From Hydrocarboniphaga sp965279055 (GTDB lineage Bacteria > Pseudomonadota > Gammaproteobacteria > Nevskiales > Nevskiaceae), in assembly GCF_965279055.1 (NCBI RefSeq), contig NZ_OZ257125.1:496001-560000 (forward strand): a DNA stretch of 64,000 nt. The letters are read 5' to 3'. The position numbers and the translations under genes are program-made. A model generated the notes under the pieces. That model made no database searches and had not been told where the DNA came from. It worked only from the letters and a program-made list of their open reading frames with translations. Positions 31,509 through 39,448 of the stretch are shown here, one piece after another; position 1 is the first letter of the stretch, and each line of letters starts with the position of its first letter.

Positions 31509-32126
31509 ATGCTGACAACCGTGGCGACCGTCACCCTGCGCATCCTGCTGTTCCGCGCCGGCCCGCAGGATCTGCCTTATGCACCGACGCTGACCCGGCT
31601 GCTGATCCCGCTCGCGCTGTTGGCGAATTTCGCCTTGGCCGCGGTCAGCCTGCCGCCGCCGCTGGCGGCGCTGTCGTCGGCGATGGGCGTGCTCGGCCTG
31701 GCCCTGTCGTCGCGCACGCTGCTGCGTCTGCGCAAGATGGAAAATCGGTACCTGCAGACCTTTCATGCGCTGCTGCTGACCGGCGCGGTGGCCTCGCTGG
31801 CGACGATCGCGCCCTTGTCCGAGGTGATGCCGGACATGATCAAGCTGTTCCAGCATCCGGAACTGCTGGAGCAGAAACCCGAGTCGCTGGATCTGCCGTC
31901 CGGCACAATGTTTCTGCTGGGCATGCTGATGCTGTGGAATTTCGTCGTCAGCGCGCATATCTACCGCCAGGCGGCCGAGCTCAGCAGCTTCGCCTCGATC
32001 GCGGTGGCGATGCTGATATCGGTGGCGCTGCAGCTGTTCGTCAGCGCCACGACCTCGGTGTTCGGCAGCCTGCTCGGCCTGCTGCCGCTGGCGGGCAGCA
32101 GCGGCGTGCCCGCGGTCGGCGGCTGA
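31509..32126 (+). CDS. Unrecognised multi-pass membrane protein upstream of mpl
   Basis: A 205-residue protein with about five hydrophobic segments (roughly 27-46, 50-68, 84-104, 130-150 and 158-190) and few charged residues outside RTLLRLRKMENR. I do not recognise the family. It ends 10 bp before mpl and is probably co-transcribed with it. The link suggests an envelope role, but nothing catalytic is visible. Confidence 0.65.
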   Translation: MLTTVATVTLRILLFRAGPQDLPYAPTLTRLLIPLALLANFALAAVSLPPPLAALSSAMGVLGLALSSRTLLRLRKMENRYLQTFHALLLTGAVASLATIAPLSEVMPDMIKLFQHPELLEQKPESLDLPSGTMFLLGMLMLWNFVVSAHIYRQAAELSSFASIAVAMLISVALQLFVSATTSVFGSLLGLLPLAGSSGVPAVGG

Positions 32127-32136
32127 GGCGCAGGTC

Positions 32137-33498
32137 ATGCATCTCCATATCCTCGGCATCTGCGGCACTTTCATGGCCGGCATCGCCGCGATCGCGCGCG
32201 AAGCCGGGCACAAGGTCACCGGCTCGGATGCCAACGCCTGGCCGCCGATGTCGACGCAGCTGGAGGCGCTCGGCATCGAGCTGATGCAGGGCTACGAGCC
32301 CGCGCATCTGCAGAATCCGGCGCCCGACATCGTCGTCGTCGGCAATGTCGTCACGCGCGGCAACGCGGCGATGGAGTATGTGCTGGACGTCGGCCTGCCC
32401 TATGTATCCGGCCCGCAGTGGCTGGCCGAAAACGTGCTGCAGGGACGCCACGTGATCGCGGTCGCCGGCACGCACGGCAAGACCTCGACGACGTCGCTGC
32501 TGGCCTGGTTGCTGGAATCCGCGGGCCTTGCGCCCGGCTTTCTGGTCGGCGGCGTGCCGCTGAATTTCGGCGTGTCGGCGCGCCTGGGCAAGGGCCAGCA
32601 TTTCGTCATCGAAGCCGACGAATACGACACCGCGTTCTTCGACAAGCGCAGCAAGTTCGTGCACTACCGGCCGCGCACCGCGATCCTGAACAATCTCGAG
32701 TTCGATCACGCCGATATTTTTCCGGACCTGGCCGCGATCGAGCGCCAGTTTCATCACCTGATCCGCACGGTGCCGCGCAGCGGCGCGCTGATCGTCAACG
32801 GTGCGGACGCGAATCTGCAACGCACGCTGAAGATGGGTTGCTGGAGCCGCGTGATCAAGTTCGATGCCGACGACGGCTGGCGCGCCGAAGCGCGAGACCC
32901 GTGCGGGGCGCTGGACGCTTTCGAACTGTTCGTCGATGGCGCATCGCAGGGCATCGTCGGCACGCCGCTGGCCGGCGCGCACAATCGTTCGAACACGCTC
33001 GCCGCCTTCGCCGCTGCCGCCGATGTCGGCGTGCCGATCGCGACCAGCATTGCCGCGCTGCCGGCTTTCGTCTCGGTGCGTCGCCGGCTGGAGCTGCGCG
33101 GCGAAGTGCGCGGCGTTCAGGTCTACGACGACTTCGCGCATCACCCGACCGCGATCCGCGTGACCATAGCCGCGCTGCGCAGCCAGCGCGGTGGCCGCAT
33201 CATCGCCGTGCTCGAACCGCGCTCGAACACGATGCGCCTCGGCCATCACGCCGAAGAACTCGCGCACAGCCTCGACGGTGCCGACGCGGTCTACGTCTAC
33301 GCGCGGCCCGATCTGCAGTGGGACGCGCAGACCGCGCTGGCCGCGGCGCGCGCGCCGGTGTCGGTGCATGCGCAGATCGACAGCCTGGTGAGTGCGCTGG
33401 TCGCGCAGGCGGAACCCGGCGACCGTTTGCTGGTCATGAGCAACGGTGATTTCGGCGGCGTGCATGCACGGCTGCTGGATGCGCTCGCCGCGTCGTAG
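32137..33498 (+). CDS. mpl: UDP-N-acetylmuramate:L-alanyl-gamma-D-glutamyl-meso-diaminopimelate ligase
   Basis: A 453-residue Mur-ligase-family enzyme that reattaches recycled cell-wall tripeptide to UDP-MurNAc. It has MHLHILGICGTFMAGIA at the N-terminus, the ATP loop GTHGKTSTT (about residue 112), EADEYDTAFFDKRSKF, LNNLEFDHADIF, GAHNRSNTLAA, and YDDFAHHPTAI near the C-terminus. The combination HILGICGTFM plus DDFAHHP is specific for Mpl over MurC. It acts in the cytosol. Confidence 0.96.
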   Translation: MHLHILGICGTFMAGIAAIAREAGHKVTGSDANAWPPMSTQLEALGIELMQGYEPAHLQNPAPDIVVVGNVVTRGNAAMEYVLDVGLPYVSGPQWLAENVLQGRHVIAVAGTHGKTSTTSLLAWLLESAGLAPGFLVGGVPLNFGVSARLGKGQHFVIEADEYDTAFFDKRSKFVHYRPRTAILNNLEFDHADIFPDLAAIERQFHHLIRTVPRSGALIVNGADANLQRTLKMGCWSRVIKFDADDGWRAEARDPCGALDAFELFVDGASQGIVGTPLAGAHNRSNTLAAFAAAADVGVPIATSIAALPAFVSVRRRLELRGEVRGVQVYDDFAHHPTAIRVTIAALRSQRGGRIIAVLEPRSNTMRLGHHAEELAHSLDGADAVYVYARPDLQWDAQTALAAARAPVSVHAQIDSLVSALVAQAEPGDRLLVMSNGDFGGVHARLLDALAAS

Positions 33499-33613
33499 CG
33501 CATCACCTGATTCGCCTGCTTCAATGTTCATCGATGATTCACCGCGTGGCCTTCAAGGTCGCGGCAAAAAACCTGCTAGCCGCATCGTCAAACACAAGAG
33601 GAAATATCCGGCG

Positions 33614-34414
33614 ATGAACCAGCCGCATCCTTCACTGCCGCCGTACACGCCCGCGCCCGGTTACGAGATCGGCCGTGCGCACCGGCTCGGCACCACGCCG
33701 ACCGCGTTCGGCAAGCTTGCGATTCGGGCGCAGACGCTGCTCGAGACCGCGATCGCGAAAGTCTCGCGCATTGACGATACGCCGGTATACGACAACGCCG
33801 ATTTCGCGTGGACGCCGGCAGTGGAAGCCTACTGGCCACAGATTCGCGGCGAACTCGAAGCGGTACTCGCCGAGCGCAGCCGCTTGCCGAGCTTTCACGA
33901 AATTCTCGACGAAGTGCGCACCATCACCACCGACGATCAGTGGAAGACCTACTGGCTGGTCGGCGCCGGGCTGGACACGCGTGAGAACGCGCAGCGCTGC
34001 CCGCAAACGATGAAGGCGCTGGCCGAGATTCCCGGCGTGATCAATGCGTTTTTCAGCATTCTCGCGCCCGGCAAGATCATCCCGGCGCATCGCGGCGCCT
34101 ACAACGGCATCCTGCGTTATCACCTCGGCGTCAAAGTGCCGGAGCCGAACTGGATGGCCGGCATCCGCATTGCCGACCGCATCTGCAACTGGGAAGAAGG
34201 CCGTAGCCTGATCTTCGACGATAGCTTCAATCACGAGGCCTGGAACTGCACCGACGGCTGGCGCGTGGTGCTGTTCGTCGATTTTGCGCGGCCGCTGAAG
34301 CAGCCGTTTCACGCGATGAACCGCGCCTTCGTCGGCGCCGGCGCGCTGCTGCCGCTGATGCGTCGCGCCGGCACGCGGCACAAGAACTGGCAGAAGCAGT
34401 TCTACAAGAAATAG
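33614..34414 (+). CDS. Aspartyl/asparaginyl beta-hydroxylase family protein (LpxO-like)
   Basis: A 266-residue Fe(II)/2-oxoglutarate dioxygenase. The iron ligands are expected in IIPAHRGAYNGILRYHLG (first His) and in LIFDDSFNHEAWN (second His); an Arg for 2-oxoglutarate is in WRVVLFVDFARPLK. The same fold is used by LpxO, which 2-hydroxylates lipid A acyl chains, and by peptide hydroxylases. LpxO usually carries an N-terminal membrane anchor that this protein lacks, so a soluble or peripheral relative is possible. ATG 33614 follows AAGAGGAAAT. Confidence 0.8.
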   Translation: MNQPHPSLPPYTPAPGYEIGRAHRLGTTPTAFGKLAIRAQTLLETAIAKVSRIDDTPVYDNADFAWTPAVEAYWPQIRGELEAVLAERSRLPSFHEILDEVRTITTDDQWKTYWLVGAGLDTRENAQRCPQTMKALAEIPGVINAFFSILAPGKIIPAHRGAYNGILRYHLGVKVPEPNWMAGIRIADRICNWEEGRSLIFDDSFNHEAWNCTDGWRVVLFVDFARPLKQPFHAMNRAFVGAGALLPLMRRAGTRHKNWQKQFYKK

Positions 34415-34416
34415 CG

Positions 34417-34443
34417 CAAAAAAAGGCAGGCTCGTGGCCTGCC
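34417..34443 (-). terminator. Rho-independent terminator of the charged-protein gene at 34474
   Basis: On the minus strand GGGCAGGC and GCCTGCC pair around CACGA, followed by a run of seven T (A run 34418-34424 on the plus strand). It lies about 30 bp past the stop codon of the gene ending at 34474. Confidence 0.85.
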
Positions 34444-34473
34444 CTGTCTGACGATCGAAACTGAGTTTCGCGA

Positions 34474-34794
34474 CTAGTTGTTGTCGCGGCGGTCCTCGCG
34501 AGCGTCCTTCTGCTTGTCGCGGACGTTCTCGCGCTTGTCCTTCTGATCCTGACGCAGATCCTGCTTGTCGCGGGCCGAATCCTGGCGGTCGTCACGCGTG
34601 TCGCGGCGATTGTCTTCACGCGAATCGCGTGCGTCGTGGCGCTGGTCCTTGCGGTCTTCGCGCTGATCCTGGCGTACGTCCTGGCGCACGTCGGCCTGGT
34701 GCTCCAGCGGCGTTTCGGCGCGCGCGACGGTAGCGGCGGCAGAGGCGGCGATCATCATCGCGGTGATTGCGGCGACGTTGAGGGGTTTGTTCAT
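34474..34794 (-). CDS. Exported highly charged 106-residue protein, first sister
   Basis: A signal peptide (residues 1-27, ending ATVARAE) is followed by about 80 residues composed almost only of Asp, Arg, Gln, Lys and Glu. They form short repeats such as RQDxRQDQREDRKDQR and RDDRQDSARDKQD. The pattern predicts one long, exposed helix or a disordered polyelectrolyte in the periplasm. The neighbour at 34919-35239 has the same length and style, so the two are probably paralogues. No family was recognised. It could be a stress-induced periplasmic protein or a metal/acid buffer, but that is a guess. AAAGGAG precedes the start. Confidence 0.75.
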   Translation of the reverse strand: MNKPLNVAAITAMMIAASAAATVARAETPLEHQADVRQDVRQDQREDRKDQRHDARDSREDNRRDTRDDRQDSARDKQDLRQDQKDKRENVRDKQKDAREDRRDNN

Positions 34795-34918
34795 GGAATC
34801 TCCTTTCCTTGGGGTTGTGCCGGTGGTTTACGGTGCCGGCTGTGCCTTGTCCTCGGCACTGGTCCACCTTGAACTGCGCGGCTGGCCTGGGCCTGAACCC
34901 CGGGCCAGCCGGCGGCTA

Positions 34919-35239
34919 TCAGTTCTTGTCCTTGGCTTCCTGGTGATCCTTGTGGCGCGCGTCCTTCTGCTTTTCTTTCAGGTCCTGGCGCTTGTCCTGC
35001 ATGCGCTCGTCCTGCGCGCGCTTGGCGGCGACGGCGTCTTCATGGCCGAAGTTCGGATCGTTCTTCTTTTCTTCCTGGATCTTCTGGCTCAGATCCTTAC
35101 GATTCTGCTGCTGCTGATCGCGCAGATCCTTGCGCGCTTCGGCCTGGTTTTCGGCGCGGTCGTCGCCGGCAAACGCGGAGCCGGCGGATACGGCCATCAG
35201 GCTCAGAACGGCAAGGGTGATAGCGCTGCGATGTTTCAT
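34919..35239 (-). CDS. Exported highly charged 106-residue protein, second sister
   Basis: A signal peptide (residues 1-24, ending SAFAG) leads into a hydrophilic helix rich in Asp, Lys, Gln and Glu (AEARKDLRDQQQQNRKDL, then DERMQDKRQDLKEKQKDARHK). Length and organisation match the sister gene at 34474 on the same strand, 124 bp downstream. Lysines replace many of the arginines of the sister. A hairpin-forming stretch (GGCTGGCC...GGCCAGCC, about 34881-34912) follows the stop, so each gene may have its own transcript end. ATG 35239 follows AGGAG; longer frames lie antisense to the pmbA 5' region. Confidence 0.75.
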   Translation of the reverse strand: MKHRSAITLAVLSLMAVSAGSAFAGDDRAENQAEARKDLRDQQQQNRKDLSQKIQEEKKNDPNFGHEDAVAAKRAQDERMQDKRQDLKEKQKDARHKDHQEAKDKN

Positions 35240-35393
35240 GTGAGTGCTCCTGTTGGGAAGGTGGCGCGACAAGGCCCGATCGGTGCAGACCGGGGCGCCG
35301 CCACAAGATGGACCGCCATGCTTGCTGAAGGCTGAACCGGCGCCGGTGATAAGCTGCGACCTGGCCCGCTGCTCCTTAGAGAAACCGCCGAAC

Positions 35394-36749
35394 ATGTCGC
35401 CCGCTCCCAAGCACTCCGATGGCCTGCCGCTTTCCACCGATCTGGAGCCGCTGGTGTTGCGCGTGCTCGATGCGGCCAAGGCTGCCGGTGCGACGCAGGC
35501 GGAAGCCAGCTTGTCGCATTCGCGCGGGCTGTCGGTCAGCGTGCGCAAGAGCGAGGTCGAGAGCCTGGAATTCCAGCGCGACCGCGGCTTGTCGCTGACG
35601 GTTTATTTCGGCCATCGCAAGGGCAGCGCCTCGACCGGCGATCTGTCGGACTCCGGCATCAGGCAGGCAATGGAAGCCGCCTGCGCGATCGCCACGGTCA
35701 CCGAAGAAGATCCGTTCTCCGGCCTGGCCGATCGCGATCGACTGGCGACGCGGTTCCCCGACCTGCAGCTGGATCATCCCTGGGACGTGACGCCGGACCA
35801 GGCGATCGAGATGGCGCGTGCCTGCGAGGCCGCGGCGATGAGCGTCGATGCGCGCATCACGCAGAGCGAAGGCGCTGGCCTGTCGACGCAGCGCGGCGTG
35901 TCGATCTACGCCAACAGCCACGGCTTCATCGGACGCCGCAGCGGCACGCAGCATTCGCTGAGCTGCGCGGTCATCGCGTCCGACCCGGACGGCAACATGC
36001 AGCGCGACTACTGGTACGACGGCGGGCGCAACGCTGCCCTGCTCGATACCTCCGAGGCGATCGGCCGCCGCGCCGGCGAGCGCACCATCGCGCGGCTGGG
36101 ATCGCGGCGCCTGTCGACGCGCAGTTGCCCGGTGCTGTTCGTGCCGCAGCAGGCGCGCGGCCTGTTCGGCCATTTCATCGGCGCGATTTCCGGCGGCGTG
36201 CTGTATCGCAAGGCCAGCTTCCTGCTCGATCACATGGACAAGCCGGTGTTCTCCGACATCGTCACGCTGGAGCAGCAGCCGTTCATTCCCGGCGCCTCGT
36301 CGAGCAGCGCATTCGATCAGGAAGGCGTGGCCACGGCGCAGCGGCATCTGGTCGAGAAAGGCGTGCTGCGCAGCTGGCTGCTCGGCAGTTATTCGGCGCG
36401 CAAGCTCGGCCTGGAAACCACCGGCAATGCCGGCGGCGTCTACAACCTGGTCGCCAGTCACGGCGCGCTCGGCTACGAACAGCTGATCAGGGAAATGGGC
36501 GAGGGCCTGATCGTCACCGAGCTGATGGGCCAGGGCGTCAACGGCGTCACCGGCGACTATTCGCGCGGCGCCGCCGGTTTCTGGGTGGAGAACGGCGAGA
36601 TCGCCTATCCGGTCGAGAACGCGACCATCGCCGGCAATCTGCTGGAGATGTACCAGCGCATTCGCGCGATGGGCGCGGACGTGGATACGCGATCGAACAT
36701 CCGCTGCGGCTCGGTGCTGATCGACGGCTTGCAGCTGGCGGGCGAGTAG
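35394..36749 (+). CDS. pmbA: TldE/PmbA family metalloprotease subunit
   Basis: A 451-residue cytosolic protein. With TldD it forms a heterodimeric protease that processes microcin-type peptides and unfolded chains. The N-terminal half has EASLSHSRGLSVSVRKSEVESLEFQRD-type sequence. The C-terminal half holds GLFGHFIGAISGG, TLEQQPFIPGASSSSAFDQEGV, and MGQGVNGVTGDYSRGAAGFWVENG, typical of PmbA. As in other PmbA proteins there is no TldD-type HExxxH zinc site. TldD is not in the window. Its TAG stop lies in a short palindromic repeat. Confidence 0.95.
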   Translation: MSPAPKHSDGLPLSTDLEPLVLRVLDAAKAAGATQAEASLSHSRGLSVSVRKSEVESLEFQRDRGLSLTVYFGHRKGSASTGDLSDSGIRQAMEAACAIATVTEEDPFSGLADRDRLATRFPDLQLDHPWDVTPDQAIEMARACEAAAMSVDARITQSEGAGLSTQRGVSIYANSHGFIGRRSGTQHSLSCAVIASDPDGNMQRDYWYDGGRNAALLDTSEAIGRRAGERTIARLGSRRLSTRSCPVLFVPQQARGLFGHFIGAISGGVLYRKASFLLDHMDKPVFSDIVTLEQQPFIPGASSSSAFDQEGVATAQRHLVEKGVLRSWLLGSYSARKLGLETTGNAGGVYNLVASHGALGYEQLIREMGEGLIVTELMGQGVNGVTGDYSRGAAGFWVENGEIAYPVENATIAGNLLEMYQRIRAMGADVDTRSNIRCGSVLIDGLQLAGE

Positions 36750-36782
36750 CCGGGCAAAGCCCCGGGTTGCACCCGGGCTACA
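36746..36782. repeat. GTAGCCCGGG-type short palindrome
   Basis: GTAGCCGGGCAAAGCCCCGG and CCCGGGTTGCACCCGGGCTAC form a stem-loop. The TAG stop of pmbA is inside its first five bases. The same repeat type recurs at 55133-55192 and 56875-56936. Confidence 0.75.
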
Positions 36783-36820
36783 AGGGTAGCGTCGCGCGGG
36801 TGGCGCCCGCGAGCCCGCGC

Positions 36821-38170
36821 TCACATCAGGATCAGCGTCCCCAATCCCAGCAGGCAGAAAAACCCGCAGACGTCGGTGAACGTGGTCAGCACCACGCTGC
36901 CGGCCAGTGCCGGGTCGACCCCCAGCTTTTTCAGCGTCACCGGCACGAATACGCCGACCAGCGCTGCGATCGCCTGATTCGCCAGCATCGCCAGGCCGAC
37001 CACCACCGACAGCATGAAGCTGTGGAACCAGAAGTAGGCGATCACCGCCACCACCGCGGCCCACAGTACGCCGTTCATCAGCGCCACGCGGATCTCCTTG
37101 CGCAGCAGCCACATCGTATTGCCGCGACCGATCTGGTTGAGCGCATAGCCGCGAACCATCAGCGTCAGCGTCTGGCTACCGGCGATGCCGCCCATGCTGG
37201 CGACCACCGGCATCAGCACCGCGAGCGCGACGATCTGCGTGATCGTCGCCTCGAACTGGCCGACGACGTAGGACGCCGCGAACGCGGTGATCAGGTTGAT
37301 GCCCAGCCACACCGCGCGACGCTTGGCCGCCGGGCGCGCCGGTGCGAACAGATCTTCCTCTTCGCTGACACCAGCCATCGACAGCCAGTCGTGCTGCGCG
37401 CCGGCACGGATCACGTCGACGACGTCGTCGATGGTGATGCGGCCGACCAGGCGGCCGTCGCCGGGCGTGACCACCGGCGCCGACACCAGGTCGGAATTCT
37501 GGAAACGCTGCGACACTTCCTTGTCGCTCATCGACACCGGCAAGGCTTCGCGCGAACGATCCATGACCTGCGCCACCAGATGGTCCTCGGGCCGGGTCAG
37601 CAGCTTGTCCAGACTCAGCGTGCCGAGATAGCCGCCGTAGCGGTCGACGACGAACAGCGCGTCGGTGTGCGGCGGCAGATCGCCGCGGCGGCGCAGATAG
37701 CGCTGCACCACTTCCAGCGCGACGTCGGGCCGCACCGTCACCGTGTCGGTGTTCATCAGGCCGCCGGCGGTATCCGGCTCGAACGCCAGCACCGATTCCA
37801 GCCGCGTGCGATCGTCGGCGTCCAGCGCCAGCATCACCTGCTGCGCGACGGTCTCCGGCAGGTGCTCGACGAAGTCGGCGAGATCGTCGATGTCGAGCTC
37901 GCCGGCGGCCGCGACCAGCTCGGCCGTGTCCATGTCGCGGATCAGGTTGTCGCGCACGCCCTCGGGCAGGTGCAGCAGCACCTCGCCGTCGTCTTCCGGG
38001 TCGACCATGTCCCAGACCAGCTTGCGTTCGGCCCAGGGCAGCGCGGCGAGCAGGTCGGCGATTTCGGCGGGATTGAGCGCCGCCAGCGAGCGCTTGACCG
38101 GCAGCAGACGACCGGCCTCGAGCGCCTCGCGCAGGCGGGTCAGTCGCGATTCGGCAGCGCTCGATGCCAT
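36821..38170 (-). CDS. mgtE: MgtE-family magnesium transporter
   Basis: A 449-residue inner-membrane Mg2+ channel/transporter. The cytosolic N domain (residues 1-130, helical repeats such as LNPAEIADLLAALP) is followed by two CBS domains (about 130-255, MNTDTVTVRPDVALEVV and APVVTPGDGRLVGRI). Five transmembrane helices follow, with MPVVASMGGIAGSQTLTLMVRG and the pore-lining TFTDVCGFFCLLGLGTL near the C-terminus. Mg2+ binding in the N and CBS domains gates the pore. ATG 38170 is taken instead of 38245, which adds non-family residues. Confidence 0.95.
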   Translation of the reverse strand: MASSAAESRLTRLREALEAGRLLPVKRSLAALNPAEIADLLAALPWAERKLVWDMVDPEDDGEVLLHLPEGVRDNLIRDMDTAELVAAAGELDIDDLADFVEHLPETVAQQVMLALDADDRTRLESVLAFEPDTAGGLMNTDTVTVRPDVALEVVQRYLRRRGDLPPHTDALFVVDRYGGYLGTLSLDKLLTRPEDHLVAQVMDRSREALPVSMSDKEVSQRFQNSDLVSAPVVTPGDGRLVGRITIDDVVDVIRAGAQHDWLSMAGVSEEEDLFAPARPAAKRRAVWLGINLITAFAASYVVGQFEATITQIVALAVLMPVVASMGGIAGSQTLTLMVRGYALNQIGRGNTMWLLRKEIRVALMNGVLWAAVVAVIAYFWFHSFMLSVVVGLAMLANQAIAALVGVFVPVTLKKLGVDPALAGSVVLTTFTDVCGFFCLLGLGTLILM

Positions 38171-38446
38171 CGGCAAGCCTTTCCCTCGCGGGAGCTGGTG
38201 AGGCAGGTGAAGCAGGACAGCGCGCGAGCATAGCCGCCGCCGCATCTCGTGTCAGGCAGCTGAAGCCCGGCCAAACCGGCACGCTGCGCAGCGATCGCAG
38301 TGCATCCGTTTGAGCGTGCGCTACGTACCGATCGCGGCCCAGAGCTTCGACGTTTCCGACTCAAATTAGGTTCAGCTTGCCTTGTCAGACTCTGTCCAGA
38401 AGTTAGACACGAGGTTCCATTGGACGACGATAAACACAGAGGGCTG

Positions 38447-39370
38447 ATGGCGCAGCTGCCGACCGAAGTGCCGCGTTGCCCGATCAATGTCGCGGCGCGG
38501 CGCTCGGGCCTGTCGGCGCACGTCATTCGCGCCTGGGAGCGTCGCTATTCGGCGATCGTGCCGGACCGCACCTCCAAATCGCGCCGCCTGTATTCGGACT
38601 GGGAAGTGCGGCGCCTGGTGCTGTTGCGCCAGGCGGTCGAACTCGGCCATCGCATCGGCGAGATCGCGCGGCTGCCGATGGAAGAGCTACGGGCCCTGGT
38701 CGGCCGCGACACCGTTCCCGGCGTCGAAGCTTCACCGCGCATTCCGCTCCCGCGCGCGCGTCTGGTCGAAGTCACGCTGGATGCGGTGCGAGCGCTCGAC
38801 GGCGCCGGTTTCGCGCAGTCGCTGTTGCAGGCAACACGCACCTTGACCGTGCCGGACCTGTTCGATGATTTGGTTTCTGTGCTGGCCGCCGAGATCAGCT
38901 CTCAGGTACGGGCCAAGACGCTACGCGTCGCCCACGAGCGCTTCGCCTCGGCTTATCTGCGCAGTTATCTGGGCGATCTGCTCGCCAGCAGCGGCGCGGC
39001 GCCGTGGTCGTCGAGCATCGTCGTGTCCACGCCCCCGGGCGAGTTGCAGGAACTCGGCGCGATGATGGCCGCGGTCACCGCCAGCCGCACCGGCTGGGAC
39101 GTGATCTATGCCGGCCCGGCGATGCCGATCGCGGAACTCGCCTTCATCGTGCAGCAGCGCGCCGCCAACGCGGTGCTGTTGAGTTCGGCAGCGGGTGCCG
39201 ACAGCAGTGCGATCGAGTCGGCCCTGACGGCGCTGCGTTCCGCACTGGGCCCTTCGCCCGCGATTTTCCACAGCGGCGTGTCGCTCGCACTCAGTGGCGC
39301 CAGCGTGGTCTCGCAGCCGGCGAGCATGCGCGAGTTTTCGCAGCAGCTGAATGAGCTGCGGCGACGCTAG
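38447..39370 (+). CDS. CarH/LitR-like MerR regulator lacking the B12-binding histidine
   Basis: A 307-residue protein. Residues about 10-75 are a MerR winged helix-turn-helix (INVAARRSGLSAHVIRAWERRYSAI). A four-helix region and a Rossmann-like domain resembling the cobalamin-binding half of CarH/LitR follow. In CarH the cobalt ligand lies in GExHxLG; here the match is GELQELG, with Q201 in the His place. The helix that should carry the W/EH motif reads RVAHERFAS with no Trp, so B12 and light sensing are doubtful. ATG 38447 follows AGAGGG; TTG 38420, behind GAGG, is an alternative. A TGTC-N9-GACA palindrome (38393-38409) could be its operator. Confidence 0.75.
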   Translation: MAQLPTEVPRCPINVAARRSGLSAHVIRAWERRYSAIVPDRTSKSRRLYSDWEVRRLVLLRQAVELGHRIGEIARLPMEELRALVGRDTVPGVEASPRIPLPRARLVEVTLDAVRALDGAGFAQSLLQATRTLTVPDLFDDLVSVLAAEISSQVRAKTLRVAHERFASAYLRSYLGDLLASSGAAPWSSSIVVSTPPGELQELGAMMAAVTASRTGWDVIYAGPAMPIAELAFIVQQRAANAVLLSSAAGADSSAIESALTALRSALGPSPAIFHSGVSLALSGASVVSQPASMREFSQQLNELRRR

Positions 39371-39448
39371 CGGACACTGAAAGGCGGTAGGCGAGGACGC
39401 GCCGCCCTGGCTCCAATACGCGCCATTTCCAGGCGCCATTTCCAGGCG

